Source: Pseudomonadota bacterium
GTDB lineage: Bacteria; Pseudomonadota; Gammaproteobacteria; Burkholderiales; Burkholderiaceae_C
Assembly: GCA_018240325.1 (NCBI GenBank)
Contig: JAFEFZ010000296.1
Location: 1-56,969, forward strand
DNA: 56,969 bases
Direction of reading: 5' to 3'
Positions within the stretch are counted from its first letter, which is position 1. Each line of letters starts with the position of its first letter. The position numbers were made by a program, and so were the translations under genes. Of this stretch, positions 47,305 through 56,906 are shown one piece after another. The notes beneath the pieces are model-generated. The model ran no database searches. It was not told the origin of the DNA and saw only the letters and a program-made list of their open reading frames with translations.

Positions 47305-48036
47305 TCAACCACCCGCCGCTGAGGCCGGGGCTAGAGGCCGATCCGGGGCTGGGGCGGAAGCCGGTTGCGGGATGGACGCCGGCAGCGGCAGCGGCGCCGC
47401 CGGCTTGCGGCCTTTGGCCGCTGCCTCGGCATTGCGCTGCTCCACCACCTCGCGGTGTGCCTGCGCATCGCTCGCGCGCTTGCGCTGCGCGGCCGCGCGT
47501 TCGGCCGCCTGGGCCTCGCGTTCGGCCTGGCGCTGCGCCGGCGAAGGCTTCGCGGGCGCGGACGCCGCGGCGTCACCACGCCGCCAGCCCGCCGTCGGCG
47601 CCGCTGCGGCCGGCGCCGGTGCGGAAGCCGCTGCCGCCGGCCCACGGCCCACGGCCGGCGGCGATCGAGGCGCAGCCGACGCGGCGGCGGCCGCCGCCGC
47701 CGCGCGCGCATCGGCCGCGCGCTGCTTGTCCTGCAGCCGCTGCTGTTGCGCGGCCGCCTGTTCACGGCGCTGCCGCTCGTCGAGCGCGATCTCGCGCTCG
47801 CGCAGCGTCGCCAGTGCGGCGCGGCGCTGCTCCTGCGCATCGCGCAGGCAGCCGCTGACGACGAAGCGCTGCCGGCACTCGATCTCGGCCGCGCGGTGGC
47901 GCTGCTCGATCGCCGCACGCTCGGCGCGCAGCGCCTCGCGCTCGTCGCCGGCGGCCGACTGCGCCGCCACGCTGCAGGCCGCGGCCAGCAGCGCGATGAC
48001 GGCGGCACCGATCGCGGCGCGCGCGCTGCGGCTCAC
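47305..48036 (-). CDS. Uncharacterised secreted coiled-coil protein
   Basis: Not recognised. The 243-residue protein begins with a likely Sec signal peptide (basic MSRSAR, hydrophobic core, cleavage near SVAAQSA, about residue 26). A charged helical region follows (about 30-110: EREALRAERAAIEQRHRAAE; REREIALDERQRREQ) with two Cys (ECRQRFVVSGCL) that could form a disulfide. The rest is Ala/Pro-rich with one more charged helical stretch (AQRQAEREAQAAERAAAQRKR) and a Pro-rich tail. The GTG start overlaps the zapE stop (GTGA). Context suggests cell-envelope or division work; no function can be assigned. Confidence 0.7.
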   Translation of the reverse strand: MSRSARAAIGAAVIALLAAACSVAAQSAAGDEREALRAERAAIEQRHRAAEIECRQRFVVSGCLRDAQEQRRAALATLREREIALDERQRREQAAAQQQRLQDKQRAADARAAAAAAAASAAPRSPPAVGRGPAAAASAPAPAAAAPTAGWRRGDAAASAPAKPSPAQRQAEREAQAAERAAAQRKRASDAQAHREVVEQRNAEAAAKGRKPAAPLPLPASIPQPASAPAPDRPLAPASAAGG

Positions 48037-49130
48037 GTCAACGTGGTGTCGACCGCGCGCCGCGCCAGCGCCAGGTAGCGCGCGCTGCCCATTTCGCGCA
48101 GCCTCGACACGGTGCGCGGGAACTCGTGCGCCAGCGGCCCTTCGGTGTAGAGCTGCTCGGGCGGCACTGCGGCCGACAGGATCAGCTTGACCTGGCGGTC
48201 GTAGAGCACGTCGACCAGCCAGGTGAAGCGCCGCGCCTCGGCCGCGAGCCGCGGCGGCATCGCCGGCACGCCCGACAGCAGCACGGTGTGGAAGCGCGTC
48301 GCGATCTCGAGATAGTCGTTCTGCGAGCGCGGGCCGCCGCACAGCTGCGCGAAGTCGAACCACACGACGCCGCCGGCGCGCCGGCGCGCGTGGATCTCGC
48401 GCTGCTCGATGTGCAGCACCGGATCTTCGTCGGCGGTGTCGGCGAGCTGCCCGAAGGCCGTCGCCAGCGCAGCCTCGGCAGCGGCGTCGGCCGGGGTGTG
48501 GTAGGTCTGCAGGTTCTCGAGCGCGAACTGGCGGTAGTCGGTGCCGGCATCGACGTTGACCACTTCGAGATGCTGCTGCAGCAGCGCGATCGCCGGCAGG
48601 ATGCGGTCGCGGTGCAGCCCGTTCGGGTACAGCCCTTCGGGGTGGAAGTTCGAGGTGGTCACGATGCTGACCCGGTTGGCGAACATCGCCTCGAGCAGCC
48701 GGTGCAGGATCATCGCGTCGGTGACGTCGGCGATGTGGAACTCGTCGAAACAGATCAGCCGGAAGCGCCGCGCGATGCGCCGGCCGAGCTCGTCGAGCGG
48801 GTCAGCGGTGCCGCGCAGCTCCTGCAGCTCGCGGTGCACCTCGCGCATGAATTCGTGGAAGTGCAGCCGCGTCTTGCGCTTCAGCGGCACCGAGCGGAAA
48901 AAGCAGTCCATCAGGAAGCTCTTGCCGCGGCCGACGCCGCCCCACATGTAGACGCCACGCGGGATCGGCGGGTGGCGCAGCATCTTCGCGAGCGCGTTGC
49001 CGCGCCGCTTCAGGTAGCCGATCCACTCGTTCTCGCAGCGCTCGAGCGCGTCGATCGCGCGCAGTTGCGCCGGGTCGGCGTCGTAGCCGCGCTCGGCGAG
49101 CGTGCGCCGGTACAGCTCGCGAACGCCCAT
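48033..49130 (-). CDS. zapE: Cell division protein ZapE (AFG1-like ATPase)
   Basis: Z-ring-associated ATPase that affects division under stress. The 365 residues contain Walker A GGVGRGKSFLMD (about 65-76), Walker B LICFDEFHIADV (about 125-136), sensor region RVSIVTTSNFHPEGLYPNGL, and the C-terminal AFG1 core RFTWLVDVLYDRQVKL. ATG at 49130. lpd ends 16 bases upstream, so a division protein is at the end of the 2-oxoglutarate dehydrogenase operon. Confidence 0.95.
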   Translation of the reverse strand: MGVRELYRRTLAERGYDADPAQLRAIDALERCENEWIGYLKRRGNALAKMLRHPPIPRGVYMWGGVGRGKSFLMDCFFRSVPLKRKTRLHFHEFMREVHRELQELRGTADPLDELGRRIARRFRLICFDEFHIADVTDAMILHRLLEAMFANRVSIVTTSNFHPEGLYPNGLHRDRILPAIALLQQHLEVVNVDAGTDYRQFALENLQTYHTPADAAAEAALATAFGQLADTADEDPVLHIEQREIHARRRAGGVVWFDFAQLCGGPRSQNDYLEIATRFHTVLLSGVPAMPPRLAAEARRFTWLVDVLYDRQVKLILSAAVPPEQLYTEGPLAHEFPRTVSRLREMGSARYLALARRAVDTTLT

Positions 49131-49146
49131 CGTGCCGACGGTGCGT

Positions 49147-50577
49147 TCAGAAGTTCAGCGTGCGCTTGTCCACCGCCAGCGCGGCTTCCTTCGTCGCCTC
49201 GCTCAAGGAGGGGTGCGCGTGGCAGATGCGCGCCAGGTCTTCGCTGCTGGCCTTGAACTCCATCGCGACCACGCCTTCGGCGATCAGCTCGCTGGCCATC
49301 GGCCCGACGATGTGCATGCCGAGGATCTCGTCGGTCGCCGCGTCGGCCAGGATCTTGACGAAGCCGGTGGTGTCGCCGAGCGCGCGCGCGCGGCCGTTGG
49401 CCAGGAACGGGAAACTGCCGGCGCGGTAGGCGCGGCCTGCGGCCTTGAGCTGCTGTTCGGTCTGGCCGACCCAGGCGATCTCGGGGCTGGTGTAGATCAC
49501 CCACGGGATGGTGTTGAAGTTCACGTGCCCGTGCTGGCCGGCGATGCGCTCGGCCACCGCGACGCCCTCTTCCTCGGCCTTGTGCGCGAGCATCGGCCCG
49601 CGCACCACGTCGCCCACCGCCCAGATGCCGGGCACGCTGGTGCGGCAGTCGTCGTCGACGACGACCGCGCCGCGATCGTCGAGCTTCAGGCCCACGGCCT
49701 GGGCTTCCAGCCCGGCGGTGTTGGGCACGCGCCCGATCGACACGATCAACTGGTCGACTTCGAGCGTGTGCGCGCCGCCCTTGGCGTCGGTGTAGGGCAC
49801 GCTCACGCCCTTCTTGCCGGCCTTGACCTCGCCGACCTTGACGCCGAGCTCGATCTTCAGCCCCTGCTTGGCGAAGGCCTTCCACGCCTCTTTCGCGACC
49901 TGCTCGTCGGCGGCGCCCAGGAAGTCGGGCAGCGCCTCGAGGACCGTGACCTCGGCGCCGAGCCGGCGCCACACCGAGCCCATCTCGAGGCCGATCACGC
50001 CGCTGCCGATCACGCCGAGCTTCTTCGGCACCGCGCCGATGCGCAGCGCGCCGTCGTTGCTGAGCACGCGCGCCTCGTCGAAGGGCAGCCCGGGCAGCGC
50101 ACGCGCGGTCGAGCCGGTGGCGACGATCACCTGCCGGGCCGTGAGCGTGGCTTCGGCGGCGCCGGCGACCTTGACGTCGAAGCCGCCCTCGACCGCCTTG
50201 ACGAAGGAGCCGCGGCCGTGGAAGAAGGCGACCTTGTTCTTCTTCAGCAGGTACAGGATGCCGTCGTTGTTCTGCTTCACGACCGCATCCTTGCGCGCGA
50301 CCATCTTGGCCACGTCGATGCTCAGATCCTTCAGGCCGATGCCGTGCTCGGCGAAGTGCCGGGCCGCGTGCTCGTAGTGCTCGCTGCTTTGCAGCAGCGC
50401 CTTGCTCGGGATGCAGCCGACGTTGGTGCAGGTGCCGCCCGGCGCCGGGCCGCCGGCGGCGTTCTTCCACTCGTCGATGCAGGCGGTGTTCAGGCCGAGC
50501 TGCGCGCAGCGGATCGCGGCGATGTAGCCGCCGGGGCCGCCGCCGATGACGACGACATCGAAGTTCTGGTGGGCCAT
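49147..50577 (-). CDS. lpdA: Dihydrolipoamide dehydrogenase (E3)
   Basis: FAD enzyme that reoxidises the lipoyl groups of the 2-oxoglutarate dehydrogenase complex and passes electrons to NAD. The 476 residues hold FAD-binding [20 protein letters not shown], the redox disulfide [13 protein letters not shown] (near 48-60), NAD-binding [20 protein letters not shown], and the C-terminal catalytic dyad in [14 protein letters not shown]. There is no lipoyl domain at the N-terminus, unlike the E3 of some pyruvate dehydrogenase operons. It belongs to odhA-odhB by position, with a small PspC gene between. Confidence 0.97.
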   Translation of the reverse strand: MAHQNFDVVVIGGGPGGYIAAIRCAQLGLNTACIDEWKNAAGGPAPGGTCTNVGCIPSKALLQSSEHYEHAARHFAEHGIGLKDLSIDVAKMVARKDAVVKQNNDGILYLLKKNKVAFFHGRGSFVKAVEGGFDVKVAGAAEATLTARQVIVATGSTARALPGLPFDEARVLSNDGALRIGAVPKKLGVIGSGVIGLEMGSVWRRLGAEVTVLEALPDFLGAADEQVAKEAWKAFAKQGLKIELGVKVGEVKAGKKGVSVPYTDAKGGAHTLEVDQLIVSIGRVPNTAGLEAQAVGLKLDDRGAVVVDDDCRTSVPGIWAVGDVVRGPMLAHKAEEEGVAVAERIAGQHGHVNFNTIPWVIYTSPEIAWVGQTEQQLKAAGRAYRAGSFPFLANGRARALGDTTGFVKILADAATDEILGMHIVGPMASELIAEGVVAMEFKASSEDLARICHAHPSLSEATKEAALAVDKRTLNF

Positions 50578-50599
50578 GGTGTTCAGCAGAAGTAGGGGT

Positions 50600-50911
50600 T
50601 CATTCCTCGGGCACGAAGATCCACAGCAGCAGATAGATCACGAGCCCGGTGCCGCCGAAGACGAACAGCACCGCGACCAGCAGCCGCCAGATCCACGATT
50701 CGACGCCGGTGGCGCGGCCCAGGCCGCCGCACACGCCGCCGAGCCAGCGGTCGTCGCGGCTGCGGCGCAGCCGCTTGACGACCGCCGCCGCCTGGTCGAC
50801 GGCCGGCGGCGGCTCGAGCAGCCGCGCCTTCGCGCGCTGGAACTCGTCGTCGCTGAGCGTGCCGCGATCGCGCAGCTGTTCGAGGCGGGCGAGTTCGTCG
50901 ACGAAGCTCAT
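50600..50911 (-). CDS. Small SHOCT-PspC domain membrane protein
   Basis: A 103-residue protein. The N-terminal 35 residues look like a SHOCT motif ([27 protein letters not shown]). A PspC-type domain follows ([20 protein letters not shown]) and runs into one long hydrophobic helix (about 72-98, [25 protein letters not shown]). ATG at 50911. It lies between odhB (23 bases upstream) and lpd (22 bases downstream), so it must share their transcript. PspC domains respond to membrane stress, but no psp genes are near. Its role in this operon is unknown. Confidence 0.85.
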   Translation of the reverse strand: MSFVDELARLEQLRDRGTLSDDEFQRAKARLLEPPPAVDQAAAVVKRLRRSRDDRWLGGVCGGLGRATGVESWIWRLLVAVLFVFGGTGLVIYLLLWIFVPEE

Positions 50912-50934
50912 CGCGCGGCTGCCGCTGCCGGTGC

Positions 50935-52176
<1,242 letters not shown>

Positions 52177-52204
52177 GGTTGTCTCTCGCTAGGGTGGGTG
52201 CGTC

Positions 52205-52298
52205 GATGACGGCCGGGCGCTCGCGGCGCCCGCGCAGCCGGCGCCCCGCGCCGATGAGGCCCGGCCCGCCGGGCCGGCCCCATCCGCGGGCCGTCATC
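52205..52298 (-). promoter_or_regulatory. Nested hairpins in the odhA-odhB spacer
   Basis: A 10-bp perfect outer stem (GATGACGGCC at 52205-52214 with GGCCGTCATC at 52289-52298) encloses two further stems: GGGCGC/GCGCCC (52215-52231) and GGCCCGGC/GCCGGGCC (52258-52275). A branched RNA structure of this kind could set mRNA processing, or the ratio of E1 to E2. No U-run is present. Confidence 0.45.
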
Positions 52299-52307
52299 CG
52301 TCGTTCG

Positions 52308-55166
52308 TCATTTCGTGAACACGAAGCCCTTGAGCTTGCCGAAGGCCTGGTCGAGCAGGGCCTTCTGCTGCTCCTGGTGCAGGTGCGCGTAGCCGACCGC
52401 CGGCGATGCCGACGCGCTGCGCCCGGCGTAGCCGAGCTTCTGGCCGTCCTGCATGTTCTCGTGCACGTAGTGCTGCACGAAGAACCAGGGGCCCTGGTTC
52501 TGCGGTTCGTCCTGGCACCACACGACCTCGGTCGCGTTCGGGAAGCGCTTCAGTTCGGCGGCGAAGGCCTTGTGCGGGAACGGGTACAACTGCTCGACGC
52601 GCAGGATCGCCACGTCCCAGGCCTTCTTCTCGTCGCGCCGGCGGATCAGGTCGTAGGCGACCTTGCCCGAGCAGGCGATCACCCGCTTGACCTTGTCGGC
52701 ATCGACTTCGGTGCGGCTCGGCCCGATCACGGTGCGGAACTCGCCCTTCGTGAACTCGGCCAGCGGCGAGGTCGCGTCCTTCGCGCGCAGCAGGCTCTTG
52801 GGCGTGAAGATCACCAGCGGCTTGCGGAACTGGCGCACCATCTGGCGGCGCAGCAGGTGGAAGATCTGGCTGGCGCTGGTGGGCTGGCAGATCTGCATGT
52901 TGTTGTCGGCCGCCAGCTGCATGAAGCGCTCGATGCGCGCCGAGCTGTGCTCGGGGCCCTGGCCCTCGTAGCCGTGCGGCAGCATCAGCGTCAGGCCGTT
53001 GACCCGGCCCCACTTGACCTCGCCCGACGCGATGAACTGGTCGATCACCACCTGCGCGCCGTTGGCGAAGTCGCCGAACTGCGCCTCCCAGATCACCAGC
53101 GTGTTCGGGTCGGCCGACGCGTAGCCGTACTCGAAGCCGAGCACCGCCTCTTCCGACAGGATCGAGTCGATCACGACGAAAGGCGCCTGGCTGTCGGCCA
53201 CGTTCTGCAGCGGGATGTAGGTGCCGGTGTCCCACTTCTCGCGGTTCTGGTCGTGCAGCACCGCGTGGCGGTGCACGAAGGTGCCGCGGCCGCAGTCCTC
53301 GCCCGACAGCCGCACCCCGTAGCCGCTGGCCACCAGCGACGCGAAGGCCAGGTGCTCGCCCATGCCCCAGTCGACGTTGACCTCGCCGCGGCCCATCGCC
53401 GCGCGGTCGGCCAGCACCTTCTCGACCAGCATGTGCGGCTTGAAGTCCTTGGGCAGCGTGGTGATGCGCTCGGCCAGGCGCTTGATCTCGGCCAGCGGCA
53501 GCGCGGTGTCGGCCGCGTCGGTCCACTTGCGGTTCAGGAACGGCGCCCAATCGACGGCGTACTTGCTCTTGAAGTTGGTCAGCACCGGGTCGGCGGTGTG
53601 GCGGCCTTCGTCGAGCGCGGCGCGCAGCTCCTTGACCATCTTGTCGGGGCCGTCGGCCGGCAGCAGCCCTTGCGCCACCAGCCGCTCGCCGTACAGCTTG
53701 CGCGTGCCCGGGTGCGCCGCGATCTTCTTGTACATCAGCGGCTGGGTCAGGCTCGGGGTGTCCTGCTCGTTGTGGCCGAGCTTGCGGAAGCACACGATGT
53801 CGACGACCACGTCCTTGTTGAACTGCTGGCGGTAGTCCAGCGCCAGCTGGGTGCACAGCACCACGGCTTCGGGGTCGTCGCCGTTGACGTGCAGCACCGG
53901 CGCTTCGATCATCTTGACCACGTCGGTGCAGTACAGCGTCGAGCGCGTGTCGCGCGGGTCGCTGGTGGTGAAGCCGATCTGGTTGTTGATGACCAGGTGC
54001 AACGTGCCGCCGGTGTAGTAGCCGCGCGTCTGCGCCAGCGCCAGCGTCTCCATCACCACGCCCTGGCCGGCGAAGGCGGCGTCGCCGTGCACCAGCACCG
54101 GCAGCACGCTGTCGCCTTCGGTGTCGCCGCGCCGGTCGTGGCGCGCCTTGACCGAGCCTTCGACCACCGGGTTGACGATCTCGAGGTGGCTGGGGTTGAA
54201 GGCCAGGCTCAGGTGCACCGGGCCGCCGGGCGTGCTGACGTCGCTGGAAAAACCCTGGTGGTACTTGACGTCGCCGGCCGGCAGATCCTCCGGCGCGGTG
54301 TGGTCGAACTCGGCGAACAGGTCCTTGGGCATCTTGCGCAGGGTGTTGACGAGCACGTTCAGCCGGCCGCGGTGCGCCATGCCGATCACGATCTCCTGCA
54401 CGCCACGCTCGCCGGCACGCTGCACCACTTCGTCCATGCTGGCGATGAAGCTCTCGCCGCCTTCGAGGCTGAAGCGCTTCTGGCCGACGTACTTGGTGTG
54501 CAGGTAGCGCTCCAGGCCCTCGGCGGCGGTCAGGCGGTCGAGGATGTGGATCTTCTGTTCCGAGGTGAAGCTGGGCTTGCTGCGGATCGATTCGAGCCGC
54601 TCCTGCCACCAGCGCTTCTCGGCCGGATCGGTGGCGTGCATGAACTCGGCGCCGATCGTGCCGCAATAGGTTTCGCGCAGCGCCTGCAGGATGTCGCGCA
54701 GCGTCAGGTTCTCGGAGCGGCCGAAGTACGTGTTCGCCGCCGAGAAGGTGATGTCGAGGTCGGCCTCGGTCAGGTCGTAGAACGCCGGCTCGAGCTCGGG
54801 GATCTTGGGCCGCTCGGCGCGCTTGAGCGGGTCGAGATCGGCCCAGCGGCTGCCGAGCGAGCGGTAGGCGGCGATCAGGCTCTGGACGTGTACCTGCTTG
54901 CGCGCGACCGCCAGGTCGGCTTCGCTCGCCTTGAGCGCGAAGGCGTTGGCCTTGGCGCGCTGCGCGAAGCTCTCGACGATCGGCGCGTGCGGCACGTCGC
55001 GCGCATCCGTGCCGTCGGCGGCGGCGACGTTCTGCAGCCGGTCGAAGTAGTCGCGCCAAGTGTCCGGCACGCTGCCGGGGTTGTCGAGGTAGGCCTCGTA
55101 CAGCTCTTCGACATAGGGCGCGTTGCCGCCGAACAGGTACGAGTTGGCGCGGTACTGCTGCATCAT
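52308..55166 (-). CDS. odhA: 2-oxoglutarate dehydrogenase E1 component
   Basis: Thiamine-diphosphate enzyme that decarboxylates 2-oxoglutarate in the TCA cycle. The 952 residues have the E1o N-terminal helix (SYLFGGNAPYVEELYEAYLD) that docks to E2/E3, and GMAHRGRLNVLVN. The TPP motif runs from GDAAFAGQGVVMETLALAQ to HLVINNQIGFTTSDP. The transketolase-like pyrimidine domain includes GYEGQGPEHSSARIERFMQL and the C-terminal domain VVWCQDEPQNQGPWFF. Two adjacent ATGs (55166, 55163) follow AAAGGTGAGC, a good ribosome site. It is the first gene of odhA-odhB-pspC-lpd-zapE-(unknown). Confidence 0.98.
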   Translation of the reverse strand: MMQQYRANSYLFGGNAPYVEELYEAYLDNPGSVPDTWRDYFDRLQNVAAADGTDARDVPHAPIVESFAQRAKANAFALKASEADLAVARKQVHVQSLIAAYRSLGSRWADLDPLKRAERPKIPELEPAFYDLTEADLDITFSAANTYFGRSENLTLRDILQALRETYCGTIGAEFMHATDPAEKRWWQERLESIRSKPSFTSEQKIHILDRLTAAEGLERYLHTKYVGQKRFSLEGGESFIASMDEVVQRAGERGVQEIVIGMAHRGRLNVLVNTLRKMPKDLFAEFDHTAPEDLPAGDVKYHQGFSSDVSTPGGPVHLSLAFNPSHLEIVNPVVEGSVKARHDRRGDTEGDSVLPVLVHGDAAFAGQGVVMETLALAQTRGYYTGGTLHLVINNQIGFTTSDPRDTRSTLYCTDVVKMIEAPVLHVNGDDPEAVVLCTQLALDYRQQFNKDVVVDIVCFRKLGHNEQDTPSLTQPLMYKKIAAHPGTRKLYGERLVAQGLLPADGPDKMVKELRAALDEGRHTADPVLTNFKSKYAVDWAPFLNRKWTDAADTALPLAEIKRLAERITTLPKDFKPHMLVEKVLADRAAMGRGEVNVDWGMGEHLAFASLVASGYGVRLSGEDCGRGTFVHRHAVLHDQNREKWDTGTYIPLQNVADSQAPFVVIDSILSEEAVLGFEYGYASADPNTLVIWEAQFGDFANGAQVVIDQFIASGEVKWGRVNGLTLMLPHGYEGQGPEHSSARIERFMQLAADNNMQICQPTSASQIFHLLRRQMVRQFRKPLVIFTPKSLLRAKDATSPLAEFTKGEFRTVIGPSRTEVDADKVKRVIACSGKVAYDLIRRRDEKKAWDVAILRVEQLYPFPHKAFAAELKRFPNATEVVWCQDEPQNQGPWFFVQHYVHENMQDGQKLGYAGRSASASPAVGYAHLHQEQQKALLDQAFGKLKGFVFTK

Positions 55167-55482
55167 CTGGCGCTCACCTTTCACCCGCGGTTTCCGCAGG
55201 CAACGATGGGTTGGACAACCTTCTGCGGCGGCCGGCTCCACCGGCGGCGCAGATTGCGGCGGCGCCCAGCGAAACGGGCGAAATCGCCGATCCCACTGTA
55301 CCACCCGGCCCGCCTCGGACATCGGCCGCCATTGGAACGCGCCTGCCCTTCCGAATCCTGACATCGGCCCGGCACCGGCCGCGCCGGCCTCGGCTCCCGG
55401 CCCCGGACAAACCCGCATCCGCGGCAGCCGCCGTGATCGCTGCCCTACGATTGCGGCCTTTCGTCTACCACCGGAGCTTCCG
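55167..55482. other. 316-bp divergent intergenic region, odhA / ABC binding protein
   Basis: It holds the promoters of both genes. On the minus strand TGGTACAGT (extended -10, 55295-55303) would give odhA a leader of about 120 bases. On the plus strand TACGAT (55446-55451) is a weak -10 near the binding-protein ATG. No operator palindrome, riboswitch or small gene was recognised. Confidence 0.5.
55295..55303 (-). promoter_or_regulatory. Possible extended -10 of the odhA operon
   Basis: On the minus strand TGGTACAGT combines a TGn extension with TACAGT (four of six). It lies about 130 bases before the odhA start. No good -35. Confidence 0.35.
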
Positions 55483-56880
55483 ATGAACCTGAAGGCCCTG
55501 CTGGCGGCCGCGGCGATGTTCGCCGCGCTGACCGCGCCGAACGCGCAGGCGACCACGCTGCGCTGGGCGGCGCAGAACGACATCCTGACGCTCGATCCCT
55601 ATTCGCAGAACCACGCGACGACGCTCTCGATCCTGATGCACTCGTACGAGGGCCTGACGCGCTACAACGAGAAATTCGAGGTCGAGCCCGCGCTGGCGAC
55701 CAAGTGGACGATGATCAGCCCGACGCAGGTGCGCTTCGAATTGCGCAAGGGCGTCAAGTTCTTCGACGGCAGCCCCTTCACGGCCGACGACGTGATCTTC
55801 TCCTTCGGCCGCATCAAGCAGCCGCAGGGCACGATGCAGATCTACGTGACCGGCATCGCCGAAATCAAGAAGATCGACGACCACACCGTCGACTTCATCC
55901 TGAGCGCACCGCAGCCGATCCTGCTGCGCAGCCTCACCGACTTCCGCATCATGAGCAAGTCCTGGGCGGAGAAGAACAAGACCACCAACACGCAGGACTA
56001 CAAGGCCAAGGAGGAGAACTACGCGTCGCGCAACGTCAACGGCACCGGCCCCTACAAGATCACCGGCTGGACGCCCGACCAGCGCATCACGATGGTGATC
56101 AACAAGGACTGGTGGGGCAAGCATTCCGGCAACGTGACCGAGGTGATCTACACGCCGATCAAGAGCGACCCGACGCGCGTGGCGGCCCTGCTGTCGGGCG
56201 ACGTCGACATGCTGACCGACCTGCCGGTGCAGGACGTGGCGCGGCTGCGCCAGGACCCGAAGCTGAAGGTCCTCGACGGCCACGAGGTGCGCACGATCTT
56301 CATCGCGCTCGACGAATACAGCCCGGAACTGAAGTTCAGCGACGTCAAGGGCAAGAACCCGTTCAAGGACAAGCGCGTGCGCGAGGCGCTGTCGATCGCC
56401 ATCGACCGCGAGGCGATCAAGCGCAACACGATGCGCGGGCTGTCGCTGCCGGCGGCGATCATCGTCGCGCCGGGCGTCAACGGCCATACGCCCGACATCG
56501 ACGTGCCCGTCAAGGCCGACCCCGAGCGCGCGAAGAAGCTGCTCGCCGACGCCGGCTACCCGAGCGGCTTCGAGCTGCAGCTGAACTGTCCGAACAACCG
56601 CTACGTCAACGACGAGGAGATCTGCCAGAACGTGGTCGCGATGTGGGCGCGCATCGGCGTCAAGACCAAGCTGGTGGCCGAGTCGATGGCCACCTTCATC
56701 CAGAAGGTGCAGAACTTCGACACCTCGGCCTACCTGCTGGGCTGGGGCGTGGCCACCTTCGACGCGCAGTATTCGCTGCAGTCGCTGATCCGCACGCGCA
56801 CCACCGGCGCCGACGGCAACTTCAACTACGGCCGCATCAGCAACCCGACTTACTTTCCGCAGGTCGCTGAAGGCATTTGA
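55483..56880 (+). CDS. Dipeptide/peptide-type ABC transporter substrate-binding protein, C-terminus replaced
   Basis: Periplasmic solute-binding protein of the SBP_bac_5 (DppA/OppA) family for peptide or similar import. The 465 residues have a signal peptide (cleavage after ANAQA, residue 23), LRWAAQNDILTLDPYSQNH, the family motif VEPALATKW, and GKNPFKDKRVREALSIAIDR. The ATG at 55483 has GGAG five to nine bases upstream. Relatives continue about 60 residues past NFNYGRISNP; here that point (about base 56848) runs into TYFPQVAEGI and a stop. The end has probably been lost to an insertion or rearrangement. The fold may be incomplete. Permease genes are not in the window. Confidence 0.85.
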   Translation: MNLKALLAAAAMFAALTAPNAQATTLRWAAQNDILTLDPYSQNHATTLSILMHSYEGLTRYNEKFEVEPALATKWTMISPTQVRFELRKGVKFFDGSPFTADDVIFSFGRIKQPQGTMQIYVTGIAEIKKIDDHTVDFILSAPQPILLRSLTDFRIMSKSWAEKNKTTNTQDYKAKEENYASRNVNGTGPYKITGWTPDQRITMVINKDWWGKHSGNVTEVIYTPIKSDPTRVAALLSGDVDMLTDLPVQDVARLRQDPKLKVLDGHEVRTIFIALDEYSPELKFSDVKGKNPFKDKRVREALSIAIDREAIKRNTMRGLSLPAAIIVAPGVNGHTPDIDVPVKADPERAKKLLADAGYPSGFELQLNCPNNRYVNDEEICQNVVAMWARIGVKTKLVAESMATFIQKVQNFDTSAYLLGWGVATFDAQYSLQSLIRTRTTGADGNFNYGRISNPTYFPQVAEGI

Positions 56881-56888
56881 GCGCAATT

Positions 56889-56906
56889 TCCCCGCGGTCG
56901 GGGAAC
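56889..56906. terminator. Hairpin after the truncated binding protein
   Basis: Inverted repeat TTCCCCG / CGGGGAA around CGGT, between the stop of the binding protein and the stop of a convergent open frame. No T-run. It may belong to inserted foreign sequence. Confidence 0.3.
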
